Part shown: positions 33,492 to 42,183 of the stretch, one piece after another | Position numbering within the stretch: the first letter of the stretch is position 1 | Layout of the letters: every line of letters starts with the position of its first letter | Source of the DNA: Bog-756 sp963701325 | Lineage (GTDB): Bacteria > Actinomycetota > Acidimicrobiia > Acidimicrobiales > RAAP-2 | Assembly (NCBI GenBank): GCA_963701325.1 | Contig: OY969604.1 | Location: forward strand, 3,844,001 to 3,908,000 | Direction: 5' to 3' | DNA length: 64,000 nucleotides | Notes under the pieces: generated by a model | Told to the model about the DNA's origin: nothing | Database searches by the model: none | The model's input: the letters and a program-made list of their open reading frames with translations, nothing else | Position numbers and translations under genes: made by a program

Positions 33492-33710
33492 CGGACTCGC
33501 CAAGACGACGGCAATGCATCCGGTGGACTGGATCGTGTCTCGTTCCCGGCGATCTGGTGCAGAGCATCCCTGGGCGGGAAGGCATTCCCGGCGCCGCGGG
33601 GAATATCAGTTGACGGTGGTGACAGGTGGACCTACGTTGCATGGGGCCACTCCTAGGCGGACCCCAGGATTGACACTTCGGCGCTGTTCGATACTCGAAA
33701 GTAGGTCACG

Positions 33711-34358
33711 ATGATTCGTAGAACGTTGCTGTTTGCTGCAGTACTCACAACCGTGCTTGGCGGACTGTTCGTCGCCACCCAGGAGGCAGCAGTTGCTCTC
33801 CCGATCGCGACCGGGACGGCGAGCTGTCCGGTCATCGGTGGGTCGGGCACCGTCACTCCGGGACTCTCCGTGGCTGGTAGCCCTGGCAGCGTCAACATCA
33901 CCTACAAGGCGACCATCGGTCACCCGGGGTCGACGATTCTGTGCGGCGGAGCGGTCACTTCCCCCACAGGCGTCAGCGTCATCGGCGGAACCGTGACCGG
34001 TGCGGGGTACTACACCGCTCCAACCGCCGCTGCCCACGGGAGCTCTTGTGTGAACTTCGACGGTCCCGACAAGGTCGGTGTGATCAAAGAGGTCATCAAG
34101 TGGATCACCATCGGCGGACCCATCGCCAACACCAACGTCACCTACACCGGCGACATCGCATCGACCACCGGTCCCGTCAACGGATTCGACACGCTTACCC
34201 TCAAAGCTCCGTATGGCGTCAAAACCGCCGGATCATCGTTCCATGTGCCTGCGCTGCCGATCACGAGCAAGTTCGTGACCACACTTCCGGCACCCGGACT
34301 GCACTGTGTCGGAACGACCACTGCATTCAAGATCACCGGCGGTGGGGTTGCCATGTAA
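33711..34358 (+). CDS. Secreted protein of unknown function
   Basis: A 215-residue protein with a clear signal peptide (MIRRTLLFAAVLTTVLGGLF, cleavage near AVA-LP). The mature part is Gly-, Thr- and Val-rich with regular beta strands (VNITYKATIGHPGSTI, TNVTYTGDIASTTG) and four cysteines (ASCPV, ILCGG, SSCVN, LHCVG) that may form two disulfides. No family recognised. It is followed by two hairpins typical of a terminator. The ATG has no strong ribosome-binding site. A surface or released protein is likely. Confidence 0.68.
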   Translation: MIRRTLLFAAVLTTVLGGLFVATQEAAVALPIATGTASCPVIGGSGTVTPGLSVAGSPGSVNITYKATIGHPGSTILCGGAVTSPTGVSVIGGTVTGAGYYTAPTAAAHGSSCVNFDGPDKVGVIKEVIKWITIGGPIANTNVTYTGDIASTTGPVNGFDTLTLKAPYGVKTAGSSFHVPALPITSKFVTTLPAPGLHCVGTTTAFKITGGGVAM

Positions 34359-34390
34359 AAGGGGTCGTGTTTGACTGACGACTAGGACGT

Positions 34391-34473
34391 CCACCCTTCC
34401 TGAGTCGGGTGGTCAGAAAGAGCCAGACCCGTTGAGCTGGGTTCCGCCACCTCGCTCCGGGCCTGGCTCTTTC
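34391..34473 (+). terminator. Double-hairpin terminator after the secreted protein gene
   Basis: CCACCC/GGGTGG (34391-34412) is followed at once by a 15-bp stem, GAAAGAGCCAGACCC with GGGCCTGGCTCTTTC (34416-34430 and 34459-34473, one wobble). It is followed by CGCTCTCTTG rather than a clean T-run. Confidence 0.65.
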
Positions 34474-34582
34474 GCTCTCTTGCAACTGCACCACCCCAAT
34501 TGGAACAGACCAAGCGGCTACTGAGGCATCCCACCTACCCGGTGTTGTGGGCTACCAAGACCCGCGTGAAGCGCGACCGGGG

Positions 34583-34879
34583 TTACATCTCTTCTTCTCG
34601 AACGACATCCAGATTGCGAAACGCCGGAGGAGCGTCACAGAGCTTGGCCAACTGAGCGGCGAACTCGGCCGTCTCGGGCCGATTCGAATTCTCCATCGCC
34701 GCCTCGTAGGACGGGAACTCAACAATGTGAATGTATGTTCGTTCATTGTCCCGGTCTCGGCCTTGTATGGCCCGCGTCGGCGTGCGGACACCGCTGGTCT
34801 TGGCGAGCCACTCGTCAAGAGTGCGGTTGAACCCGTCGATGTCGCCGGTCTTGAACTCGATTAATTGGACGAATTTCAT
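34583..34879 (-). CDS. Small dimeric alpha-beta barrel-like protein
   Basis: A 98-residue protein starting MKFVQLIEFKTGDIDGFNR. The pattern strand (VQLIEFKT), helix (NRTLDEWLAKT), strand (TYIHIVEFPSYEAAME) and helix (AEFAAQLAKLCD) suggests the dimeric alpha-beta barrel of antibiotic-biosynthesis monooxygenase-like or stress-responsive proteins. No cofactor is expected. The ATG at 34879 is set by GGAGG 8 nt upstream; the longer frame from 34960 is unlikely. It lies 102 bp downstream of the methyltransferase gene on the same strand and may be cotranscribed with it. Confidence 0.66.
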   Translation of the reverse strand: MKFVQLIEFKTGDIDGFNRTLDEWLAKTSGVRTPTRAIQGRDRDNERTYIHIVEFPSYEAAMENSNRPETAEFAAQLAKLCDAPPAFRNLDVVREEEM

Positions 34880-34981
34880 CTTCTTGACCTCCATTGAGGA
34901 TTTCTCTCGAACAGAAATGGCAGGGGTGAGTAGCCGGATTGTGATTGTGTCGACCCGCACTCAGAGGTGCGTATGAGAACC

Positions 34982-35794
34982 CTACCTTGAGACGGTCACG
35001 AGGAGGTACGTCGCTGGGATAGCAGTTACGTCCTCGTTTGAGCTTGCATTTTGCGCATTGAACAACGCCGCGAGCTCCGCTTGGAGCTCCGCTTCCCGTC
35101 CGGCGCCAATGGCAGCCTCAAAGGCGTTCATCGTGGGTCCGTAGAACGTCCGGAACTGGGCGAGGAGGTCGGTCGGCGTGCCCCGATGGGTAAACGTATA
35201 GACCGCGCGGTCAAACGAGATCTGCCCCTCTTGCACCCCCGCTGCCGCGAAGCGCTCAACTACGTTCTCTTCGACCCCCCAGGTCATCGGGCTGACAAAG
35301 CCATCGGGAGGGGCTGGCGAGTAGGCGGAGCTGATCTTCAGGATCTGTGCGACCAGGGTGGGGTCGCCTGGGATCCAGTTCCCCATGACGATCCGTCCGC
35401 CCGGGCGTGTCACCCGGACCGCTTCTTTCGCGACATCAAAGGGCTTCGGGGCGAACATTGCGCCGAAGATGCTCACAACTAGGTCGAAGCGCTCGCCCTC
35501 GAGGTCGTGGAGATCACAAGCATCCCCCTCCTGGAACCTGCAGTTGGTGAGGCCGAGCTGCCGTGCCCGCTCATTGCCGGCCTTTACGAGGTTGGCTGCA
35601 ATATCGACACCCAAGACGTTGGCTCCGAGCATGGCGGCTGGCAGAGCCGTCGTCCCGTCGCCACAGCCAAGATCCAGGACCTCAAGGCCATTGGTGATTC
35701 CCAGCTCCTTGACCAGCGCCTCGCCGCTCTCCCTCATGCTCTCGGCGATGCGGGTGAAGTCACCCTTCTCCCAGAGTGCCCTATTCGGATTCAT
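34982..35794 (-). CDS. SAM-dependent class I methyltransferase
   Basis: A 270-residue methyltransferase of the UbiE/Methyltransf_25 type. Motif I is VLDLGCGDGTT at about residues 39-49, the acidic residue for the ribose is in LGVDIA, and motifs GDACDLHDLEGERFDLVVS and RPGGRIVMGNWIPGDP follow. The C-terminal helices shape the acceptor pocket; the acceptor is unknown. The ATG at 35794 has GAGGAGG upstream. It is divergent from an HxlR-type regulator gene (95 bp between starts), which probably controls it. Confidence 0.87.
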   Translation of the reverse strand: MNPNRALWEKGDFTRIAESMRESGEALVKELGITNGLEVLDLGCGDGTTALPAAMLGANVLGVDIAANLVKAGNERARQLGLTNCRFQEGDACDLHDLEGERFDLVVSIFGAMFAPKPFDVAKEAVRVTRPGGRIVMGNWIPGDPTLVAQILKISSAYSPAPPDGFVSPMTWGVEENVVERFAAAGVQEGQISFDRAVYTFTHRGTPTDLLAQFRTFYGPTMNAFEAAIGAGREAELQAELAALFNAQNASSNEDVTAIPATYLLVTVSR

Positions 35795-35877
35795 CGTCTG
35801 CCTCCTCGGCTGATCGTCGTGCAACCAACAGTGACAGATGGGGGTCGCCGCAGCTAGTACAAGTTCTGAAGCGCGTA

Positions 35878-35883
35878 TACCCT
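35878..35883 (+). promoter_or_regulatory. -10 box of a likely leaderless transcript (HxlR gene)
   Basis: TACCCT lies 6 nt before the ATG at 35890. The overlapping GTATAC palindrome in this 95-bp divergent promoter region could be part of a regulator site. Confidence 0.45.
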
Positions 35884-35889
35884 GTGCGT

Positions 35890-36567
35890 ATGAGCGGTTA
35901 CGGCCAGTTCTGCCCGGTGTCCAAGGCTACCGAGATCCTCTGCCAGCGGTGGACCCCGCTGATCCTGCGCGAGCTCCTCGTTGGCAGTTCACGCTTCAAT
36001 GAGATCCGGAGAGGTGTTCCGACATGCTCGCCTGCGCTGTTGTCCAAACGCCTCAAGGAACTCGAGCTGGCTGGGGTCGTCGTCCGGACCCTCACCGAAG
36101 ACGGACCCGCCTATTCGCTGACGGAGGCAGGGCTGGAACTGTTCCCGCTCATTCAAGGACTCGGGGTTTGGGGGCAGCGCTGGGCACGCAGTGACTACGG
36201 GCCCGATGACTTGGACCCCGGGCTGCTGCTTTGGGATGTCCGCCGCTTCCTTGCCCCTGGTGCATTCGGCCATCGACGCGTCGTCGTCCAACTCACGTTC
36301 CCCTCACTGCCGGCAAGGCGGCGCTACTACTGGGTCGTCGTCGACGAGGACGAGGTCGATCTGTGCCTCACCGATCCGGGATTCGAAGTCGACGTGCTGC
36401 TCGATGCCGATCTGCGCACCCTCACCCAGGTTTGGATGGGCGATGTCACATTCCGCGACGCCTTGGCCGATGGTCGAATCACGTTGACGGGCCAACGAGA
36501 GTTGACACGGCTCATTCCGGACTGGTTCAGCCAGCATCCGATCCTGGCCAGCGTCGAGCGCGGGTGA
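35890..36567 (+). CDS. HxlR-family regulator with C-terminal SCP2-like domain
   Basis: A 225-residue protein. Residues 5-95 form the HxlR winged helix (CPVSKATEILCQRWTPLILRELL, RFNEIRRGVPTCSPALLSKRLKELE, VVRTLTEDGPAYSLTEAG). About 120 residues follow (DLDPGLLLWDVRRFL, RRYYWVVVDEDEVDLCLTDPGFEVDV, GRITLTGQRELTRLIPDWF) that look like the SCP2 sterol-carrier fold, which holds a hydrophobic ligand. A ligand-controlled repressor of the divergent methyltransferase gene is a reasonable inference. The N-terminal frame is open to 35776, but the ATG at 35890 sits behind a TACCCT box. Confidence 0.82.
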   Translation: MSGYGQFCPVSKATEILCQRWTPLILRELLVGSSRFNEIRRGVPTCSPALLSKRLKELELAGVVVRTLTEDGPAYSLTEAGLELFPLIQGLGVWGQRWARSDYGPDDLDPGLLLWDVRRFLAPGAFGHRRVVVQLTFPSLPARRRYYWVVVDEDEVDLCLTDPGFEVDVLLDADLRTLTQVWMGDVTFRDALADGRITLTGQRELTRLIPDWFSQHPILASVERG

Positions 36568-37206
36568 TTGACGGGGACCTCGTGGTGGCGGCGATCTGAC
36601 GGCAACGCATTTGAAAACGATCGTCTTGGAGGTTGGGGCAGTTCCCCGACGCCCTAACCCCGAGGTGCCGGTGGGTGGCGGTCAGCACCTTGGAGGTGCA
36701 TCCCGTTCGATAACGCCTCTGACCCGGTGATGATGTGGAACGGCCTGTCAACCTTCCGCGCTGAGGTCCTTTTCACTGTCTTATGAGCGCGACGCACCAG
36801 AGGTGCGGCGCTTGATTGTGCTTGAGCAGTCGACGGAGCCTCCGAGGTCAACACGGAGCGCCCGGAGCCCGAAGGGTGAGGACGAACGGTGTTGACCTCG
36901 GGGTGGAGGCTGCTACTCCTCTCCCCGGGCGGCTATCGGTGGCGGCCGAGCAAGCCATCGACGACGCGCCGGAGCGCAGTGGATCGGAGAACCGCCACGG
37001 TGCTGTTCGCGAGTCAGAATCGCAGTAAAGCCATGCGCAGGTAGGTGCCTCTGAATCAGGGCGCCCGTGACATGCTCGCGAGGAGCAATGGTGGGCGTAA
37101 CACCGGCGAGGATCGGATCTGCTGCGGCGGTGCTCCGGCGCGTCGTGGAGGGCTCGACCAGTCGCGGCGCCGATCGCACGCTGGCAGACGGGAAGATCAT
37201 CTGGCT
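36568..37206. other. About 640 bp without a gene; contains a perfect 13-bp inverted repeat
   Basis: No frame shows a family or coding pattern. CCGAGGTCAACAC (36842-36854) and GTGTTGACCTCGG (36889-36901) are a perfect inverted repeat with 34 bases between. The stretch lies downstream of IS110 copy B and may include the end of that element. Confidence 0.5.
36842..36901. repeat. Perfect 13-bp inverted repeat
   Basis: The arms are CCGAGGTCAACAC and its exact reverse complement. The 34-base loop has a smaller GGAGCCC/GGGTG-like pairing. In RNA this would be a stable stem-loop. It could be a terminator, a protein site, or the 3' structure of the neighbouring IS110. Confidence 0.5.
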
Positions 37207-38310
37207 CTAGGCCTCTGCCACCATCTCGGCCCAGAGGAACCCGGCGAGCTCACGGGCGATGGCGGCAGCCACCACGGAACGCACGTTCTTGTGGGCCGCC
37301 AGTTGTCGGAACCGCTTGGACAGGCGAACCTGTGCGGCCCACGAACGGGCCACGGTCTCTGCTGGCACGCCCTTCTGGCGCTCCCGGATACCGACCCCGA
37401 CATTGGGGCTGTGCTGGTAGGCCCAGGCTGCTTCACAGAGCTGACCCCGCAGGGGGGCATTGCCCGCCCGGGTGATCGAGCCCCGGCGCTGGGTGAGTCC
37501 TGTCGAGTTCTCCCCGGGAACGAGACCGGTGAAGCTCATGAAGGGTTTGGCTTTGGGGAACCGTCGCCAGTCGAACACCTCGGCGGCCAAACACAGCGCA
37601 CCGATTCTGGTCACACCCCGGTATGCGGCGAGACGCTGCACTTGGTCACCGAAGGGATCCTTCTCACACCACGGCAGGAGATCGGCTTCGACCGCCTCGA
37701 GGGCGGTGTCCCGCAGCTTCACCGTGGCCAGGTAGTGGGTGTAGGTGGTGGCCATGGCCGGATCGTCGAAGGACAAGGTGGCCAACATCGGCGGTGTCGT
37801 TCGGTCCAGGGTGACCCGTCCCGCCAGACCACGCTGTGGCGGAGCAGGAATCCGCTCAACCGGTTGCGGGCCCGGGTGAGGTCCTGGACCATGTCACCCC
37901 GGGTCCGACAGAGATCGCGCACGCCCTCTTGGGAAGGCGTGGGGATGGCGACGGAGGTGAGCTCGCCGGCCCGATGCAGCCCCGCCAGCCGCCTGGCATC
38001 CCGCCCGGTCGGTCTTGACCCGGTCGCCCGAGCCCTTCGGAATGAGGGAGGGTGCCACCACATCGCAACGCACCCCGATGGAGGCGAGCAGACGCTGGAG
38101 GTCATAGCCCGTCGGGCCTGCCTCGTTGCAGGCCCAGATCTCCTTCGGCTTCCCCAGCTGCTTGATCAGGCGTCGGACCGACTCGGCATCGTGGAAGATC
38201 TCGTCGACCTCGGCGACATCACGATCAGGCGGCAGGACCGCCACGGCGATCGAGTTCTTCGAGACGTCCATCCCTAGATCGACGAACCCTCGGTGGGCAA
38301 TACTGGACAC
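37207..38310 (-). pseudogene. IS110-family transposase with two frameshifts (copy B)
   Basis: The start is a GTG at 38310 with AAGGAG upstream. Frame 1 has FVDLGMDVSKNSIAVAVL, ACNEAGPTGYDLQRLL and VKTDRA. At about 38000-38003 an extra G moves reading to frame 2 (ARRLAGLHRAGELTSVAIP, DLTRARNRLSGFLLRH); near 37790-37840 it moves again to frame 3, which holds the C-terminal part (YRGVTRIGALCLAAEVFDW, FMSFTGLVPGENSTG, the serine in the last). It is a different element from copy A, to which it is only distantly similar. Two lesions make it inactive unless the sequence has errors. Confidence 0.82.
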
Positions 38311-38613
38311 GGCTGGCTCCTTCCTTCCGTATGTCGGCTCCGTTCACCGCATACGTGAATGATCCACGTAAATGCGGATGCCGGAGGAGCCGGCCGTTCC
38401 ATACTGAATCGGGGGCAGGGCGGGAGAAGATTCTCGAGCACGACGTGGATCTAGTCGAATGCTGGGTGCTCGGCGCTCTCCTTGGGAAAAAGGAGTAGGC
38501 GAGCGTTGTGATCCCGCACGTGGGAGGCTTCCCCATCCCCGCTCCTGTGCCGCCGTTCGGCGTCGAGGACGGAGTGTCGCCTGGCGGCGGCGTTACGACC
38601 CGAGGAGTGGAAG
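38311..38613 (-). other. Leader region of IS110 copy B and promoter of the collagen-like gene
   Basis: No gene. It holds the stem-loop at 38347-38377 upstream of the transposase start and, on the plus strand, the ribosome-binding site (GAGGAGTGG) of the collagen-like gene. The IS end must lie within it. Confidence 0.4.
38347..38377 (-). ncRNA. Stem-loop, candidate part of an IS110 bridge RNA (copy B)
   Basis: CCGCAT-ACGTG pairs with CACGT-AA-ATGCGG around the loop AATGATC. It lies 37-67 bases before the transposase start. Position and structure suit a bridge-RNA stem; boundaries are unknown. Confidence 0.28.
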
Positions 38614-39258
38614 ATGAGGAAATCCAAGGTAGTGGTCCTGCTGGCAGTCGGGCTGATCGCCGGAGCGGTGCTTGCCACCGGACTCACGGCGGCGGTCGAG
38701 GCCGGCGCGACGGGGACCAGCGTGACGTATTACGGGTGCCTGTCGCCGGCTGGAACACTGTCGAAGGTCGGGACGGTGTCAACGGTTGTCTGCCCAGCCG
38801 GTACTCACAAGATCTCCTGGAACTCGGTCGGGCCCAAGGGCGCAACCGGCCTACAGGGGGCTACTGGAGCGCAGGGTGCAACGGGGGCCGCAGGAGCGCA
38901 GGGTGCAACGGGTGCAACGGGTGCAACGGGTGCAACCGGGGCCACGGGACCGAAGGGTGCAACCGGGGCGACGGGTCCGGCGGGAACCACGGCTTTCGGT
39001 TCAAACACCCAAATAGCAACGATTAGTGGCAATGTTAGTTGCACCCTCGGCGAGGTGATCCTTTCCGCCGGCAATTACCATGACGGAACCCCCGCTGACG
39101 GCCAACTCCTTTTGATCGCCGAAAACCAATCGCTGTTCGATGTGCTCGGAACCGAGTACGGAGGGGACGGAGTGAACACCTTCGCGCTCCCCAACCTCAC
39201 GGCTGCAGCGCCAAACGGTCTGACCTACTCCGTTTGCACAAACGGCGTCTTCCCGTGA
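38614..39258 (+). CDS. Secreted collagen-like protein with tail-collar-type C-terminus
   Basis: A 214-residue protein. A signal peptide (MRKSKVVVLLAVGLIAGAVL) is followed by a 40-residue domain with two cysteines (YYGCLSPAGTL, VVCPAGTHKISWNSVG), about 17 Gly-x-y triplets from residue 73 (GPKGATGLQGATGAQ and on), and a C-terminal part with SLFDVLGTEYGGDGVNTFAL, the signature of the phage tail-collar domain. Gly-x-Thr/Ala triplets form collagen-like triple helices; the collar domain probably trimerises it. A surface adhesin or filament tip is possible. At the DNA level GGTGCAACG is repeated in tandem, so its length may vary between strains. A strong hairpin follows the stop. Confidence 0.78.
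   Translation: MRKSKVVVLLAVGLIAGAVLATGLTAAVEAGATGTSVTYYGCLSPAGTLSKVGTVSTVVCPAGTHKISWNSVGPKGATGLQGATGAQGATGAAGAQGATGATGATGATGATGPKGATGATGPAGTTAFGSNTQIATISGNVSCTLGEVILSAGNYHDGTPADGQLLLIAENQSLFDVLGTEYGGDGVNTFALPNLTAAAPNGLTYSVCTNGVFP
38909..38945 (+). repeat. 9-bp tandem repeat in the collagen-like gene
   Basis: GGTGCAACG occurs four to five times in a row and encodes the GAT triplets. Slippage would change the number of triplets without changing the frame. Confidence 0.6.
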
Positions 39259-39278
39259 GCTAGTTGCGGCCCGCTGCG

Positions 39279-39321
39279 CTATGCGACGGACCCCTGGTCC
39301 AACCGGGGGTCCGTCGCATAG
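39279..39321 (+). terminator. Strong hairpin after the collagen-like gene
   Basis: CTATGCGACGGACCCC (39279-39294) is the perfect complement of GGGGTCCGTCGCATAG (39306-39321), an 11-base loop between. There is no T-run. It also faces the end of the IS30 remnant. Confidence 0.7.
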
Positions 39322-39350
39322 CCAAGGGGTATCCCGCCAGTGGTGCGGAT

Positions 39351-40236
39351 TCAATGGATCGACGCAACAGCCTCGGCGAACGCCTCAGATGGTGACATAT
39401 AGCCGAGCGTCTTGCGTGGCCTGCCGTTGAGTGACCGAGCGATGGCGTCGAGCTGGCGCTGGTTGTGGACGGAGAGATCGGTGCCTTTGGGGAGGTATTG
39501 GCGGAGCAGCCCGTTGGTGTTCTCGTTGGTACCGCGTTGCCATGGCGAACGAGGGTCACAGAAGGTAAACCTGCACGCCGGTATCGACCGTGAATCGGAC
39601 GTGCTCTGACATCTCGGGCCCCTGGTCCCAGGTGAGGGTGCGATGGAGTTGGGCCGGCAGGGTGACGATGCGCTTGGTCATGGGTTCTCGAACGGACTCG
39701 GCACCGTGGCCGTTCGGCAGTCTCAGCAAGATGACGTAGCGGGTCTGACGCTCGACCAACGTGCCGACCGACGTGAAGCCCCTCCCCAAAATGAGGTCGC
39801 CCTCCCAGTGACCCGGTACTGCCCGGTCCTCGATCTCGTCGGGACGCTCGGAGATCATCACCATGTCCTTGATCTTCCCCATGCCGTGACCGCCCTTCGT
39901 CCAGTTCTTGTTCCGTCACATGGCCCGGCCGCAGCGGAGACAGACGTGCAGCTCATGGCGCAGCGCTCCTTTGCCCTGGACGAAGAGCGACTGGTAGATG
40001 GTCTCGTGGGACACCTGGAGCTCCGGATTGTCGGGATAGGTCCGAGCCAGCCAGCCCGAGATCTCCTCGGGCGACCATTTCTTGGCCAACTTGGCCTCTA
40101 CTTTGGCCCGCAGCCGGGGGCAGGCGGCGATCTTGGCCACCTTCGGACGCCTGGCCCGCCGCCAGGCCGCGTCATCAGCTTTCAATGCCCGATATCCACG
40201 CCGGCCGCCGTTCTGGTTCACCTCTGGGAATGTCAA
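39351..40236 (-). pseudogene. IS30-family transposase remnant (stop codon and frameshift)
   Basis: From 40236 the frame reads KKWSPEEISGWLARTYPDNPE, then VSHETIYQSLF, and stops at a TGA after CGRAM (39916-39918); in the same frame it continues GKIKDMVMISERP, GHWEGDLILGRGF and LTWDQGPEM, the DDE core of IS30 transposases. An extra C after GTTTAC (about 39568) shifts the frame; the other frame has the last Glu region, SPWQRGTNENTNGLLRQYLPKG, and TLGYMSPSEAFAEAV to the end at 39351. The N-terminal HTH part is missing. It is inactive. Confidence 0.85.
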
Positions 40237-40303
40237 CTTGATTTGGCCCCACTGTGATCACCAGAAATGGCCCCACCTCTGAGCTGGAGTTCTTCCGGTC
40301 CCG

Positions 40304-40309
40304 TAATCT
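40304..40309 (+). promoter_or_regulatory. -10 box of a likely leaderless transcript
   Basis: TAATCT lies 6 nt before the ATG at 40316. No ribosome-binding site is present. Confidence 0.45.
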
Positions 40310-40315
40310 TCGGAC

Positions 40316-40894
40316 ATGGTCGCCCAGGCTCGTCGGACACCAGGCAAGACAGCCATCCAGCTGCGCATCTCGCTGATGGACCACACGCCAACCATCTGGC
40401 GGCGGCTGGTGGTGCCCGGCGAGATCAAGCTGTCGAAGCTCCACTCCATCTTCCAGGCGGTCATGGGCTGGGAGGACTATCACCTCCACCAGTTCCAGGT
40501 CGGCGAGCAGGTCTATGGGATGCCCGACGACGAGGGCGACTTCGAGGAGTTCGACGACATCGACGAGGACACCGTGCTGTTCTCCGAGGTGGTCACCGCT
40601 CCGATGCGCTTCAGCTATCAATACGACTTCGGCGACAACTGGCAGCACGAGGTGGTGGTCGAGACGATGGAGTCCGTGCCGCTCGTGCTGAAGTTCGCCG
40701 CCTGCATCGACGGCCAACGGGCCTGTCCTCCCGAGGACTGTGGTGGGACCGGCGGCTTCGAGGAGTTCGTCGAGGCGGTCACCGACCCCACTCACGACGA
40801 GCAAGTCGACTATGTGCAGTGGGTCGGACGGCCCTTCGACCCCGAGGCGTTCTCGGTGGCCGCCACCAACGCCGCCCTCCAGCGGGTGCGCTGA
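40316..40894 (+). CDS. Plasmid pRiA4b ORF-3-like protein
   Basis: A 192-residue protein of the PRiA4_ORF3 family, named after an Agrobacterium plasmid gene. Signatures are LRISLMDHTPTIWRRLVVPG near the start, LHSIFQAVMGWEDYHLHQF, and SYQYDFGDNWQHEV. Near the C-terminus ACPPEDCGGTGGFEEFV is the family's conserved Cys/Gly loop. The family is common on plasmids and near IS elements; its function is not established. The gene is intact among broken transposases and ends exactly where an IstB remnant begins on the other strand. Confidence 0.85.
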   Translation: MVAQARRTPGKTAIQLRISLMDHTPTIWRRLVVPGEIKLSKLHSIFQAVMGWEDYHLHQFQVGEQVYGMPDDEGDFEEFDDIDEDTVLFSEVVTAPMRFSYQYDFGDNWQHEVVVETMESVPLVLKFAACIDGQRACPPEDCGGTGGFEEFVEAVTDPTHDEQVDYVQWVGRPFDPEAFSVAATNAALQRVR

Positions 40895-41287
40895 TCAGGC
40901 CTTGGGTTTGGTTCCCCGCTTGGCCCTGGTCGAGCGCAGCCGGAAGCTCTCGGTCCCGGTCTCGATGATGTGAGCGTTGAAGGTGAGTCGGTCCACGATG
41001 GCCGCCACCAACCGGGGGTCGCCGATGACCTGGCCCCATTCGGAAAACGGCAGGTTGGAGGCCGTTGCCACCGACGCTTTCTCCTCCCGTTCGGTGAGGA
41101 TCTGGAACATCAACTCGGCTCCTCTGGCGTCGAGTTGGACAAAAAGGAAACTGGTATATGGGTACTGATGGGAGGTGAGGTGTTCTCTGAACTGAACGAT
41201 CACGTTGGCACTCATCTCACGGTCGGCGGTGGAGGTGTAAGACGGTTGCTCGGTAATTGCAGTAACCAGTCGGTCGGTGAGGTTCAT
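40895..41287 (-). pseudogene. C-terminal remnant of an IS21-type IstB helper ATPase
   Basis: From about 41134 to 40895 the frame reads LDARGAELMFQILTEREEKA, SNLPFSEWGQVIGDPRLVAAIVDRLTF split across two stretches, and NAHIIETGTESFRLR, the last 80 residues of IstB proteins. The Walker A and B motifs are missing. The first 50 codons (41287-41137) are unrelated sequence that happens to be open. It marks an IS21-family element that has been deleted. Confidence 0.8.
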
Positions 41288-41391
41288 TCAGTCGTCAGTC
41301 TCCGAGGGCCTGGAGGAGTCGCGCTTTTGAGCGCATCCCGTTTATGAGACTTGGGTGCTCACCTCTTCGAGGGCAGGTGCTGCCCCGTCCG

Positions 41392-41666
41392 TCAGGCGGA
41401 GCCAGTCTGGATCAGGTTCGAAAACGCCTGGCTCAGACCGTCGAGCGTGAGTCCGAAGTCCTTTGCCGCTTCGTTGGCATCGTGTGAATGCCAATGCAGT
41501 TCATCTGTTCGGCATCCACGCGATTTCGCAATACGCAGCCCTCTGCTAGCGCTGCCACGGCGATGGCGTATTGGCGGACGGTGAGGCCTGGGCGTGGCCG
41601 GAATCCAACCAGAGCGTTCATGATCTCGTAGGCGGCTGCCATACGATCGGTAGTCCCTAAGTCCAT
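41392..41666 (-). pseudogene. Possible TetR-type regulator C-terminus, frameshifted
   Basis: From an ATG at 41666 the frame reads RMAAAYEIMNALVGFRPRPG, then TVRQYAIAVAALAEGCVLRNRVD, a segment like the C-terminal helices of TetR proteins. Near 41485-41500 the frame shifts; the other frame continues HDANEAAKDFGLTLDGLSQA to a TGA at 41392. The DNA-binding part is absent. The family call is tentative. Confidence 0.35.
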
Positions 41667-41751
41667 GCGCCGCTCACGCCGGGTTCCGCTGGTGGAACTG
41701 CCCGCGGGTGTCGATCGTTGCTGCTCGGGGATCCTGTCGGTTGCCCCGGTC

Positions 41752-42097
41752 GAGCTGGCACTTGCCCAACGCATCCCCTACGGCACGACCGCCTGGCGGA
41801 TCTCGATGGGCAGACGCCAGGTCGTGGAGTCGGTGAACTCGGCGCTGAAGGGCGCCTTCGTCGACCTGGCTCGGGGGTTCTTTCCGTGTGTTCGGAGGGG
41901 TGAAGATGACCGTACTGCTCGGCTTCACGGTCGCCGCCTTCAACCTCGATCGGATCCGGAGCTTCCGGGCCAAGCAGAGTACGGACGAAGCCCAGATGTC
42001 GACCACACTCCGCCCCACCCGGCCCCGACGGGCGAAGCGCCGCACCGGTATCTGGTCCGACCTGGTGGACCCGAGATCGCAGCCTCCACCTGGCTGA
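41752..42097 (+). pseudogene. C-terminal fragment of a DDE transposase, frameshifted
   Basis: RIPYGTTAWRISMGRRQVVE and SVNSALKGAFVDLARGFF are followed, after one extra base in GGGTTCTTTCC (near 41880), by FGGVKMTVLLGFTVAAFNLD and RIRSFRAK in another frame. This is the tail of an actinobacterial transposase with the late Glu of the DDE triad; the first two Asp are missing. The exact IS family cannot be fixed from this piece. Confidence 0.62.
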
Positions 42098-42100
42098 CCG

Positions 42101-42183
42101 GAACGAGTGACGAACAGACTCTGGCCTTCGGGGCTGATCGCTCCGCGCTCTGGGGAACAACTTCGACATGTCGATTCACGCGA
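42101..42183. other. Short gap before the hairpin
   Basis: No gene or motif seen; forms the border between the transposase remnants and the conserved tmRNA locus. Confidence 0.4.

Noticed and set aside
38859..38990. Regular short repeats that might suggest a CRISPR-like array
   Set aside because: The unit is 9 bp, in frame, and encodes Gly-x-y collagen triplets; there are no spacers.
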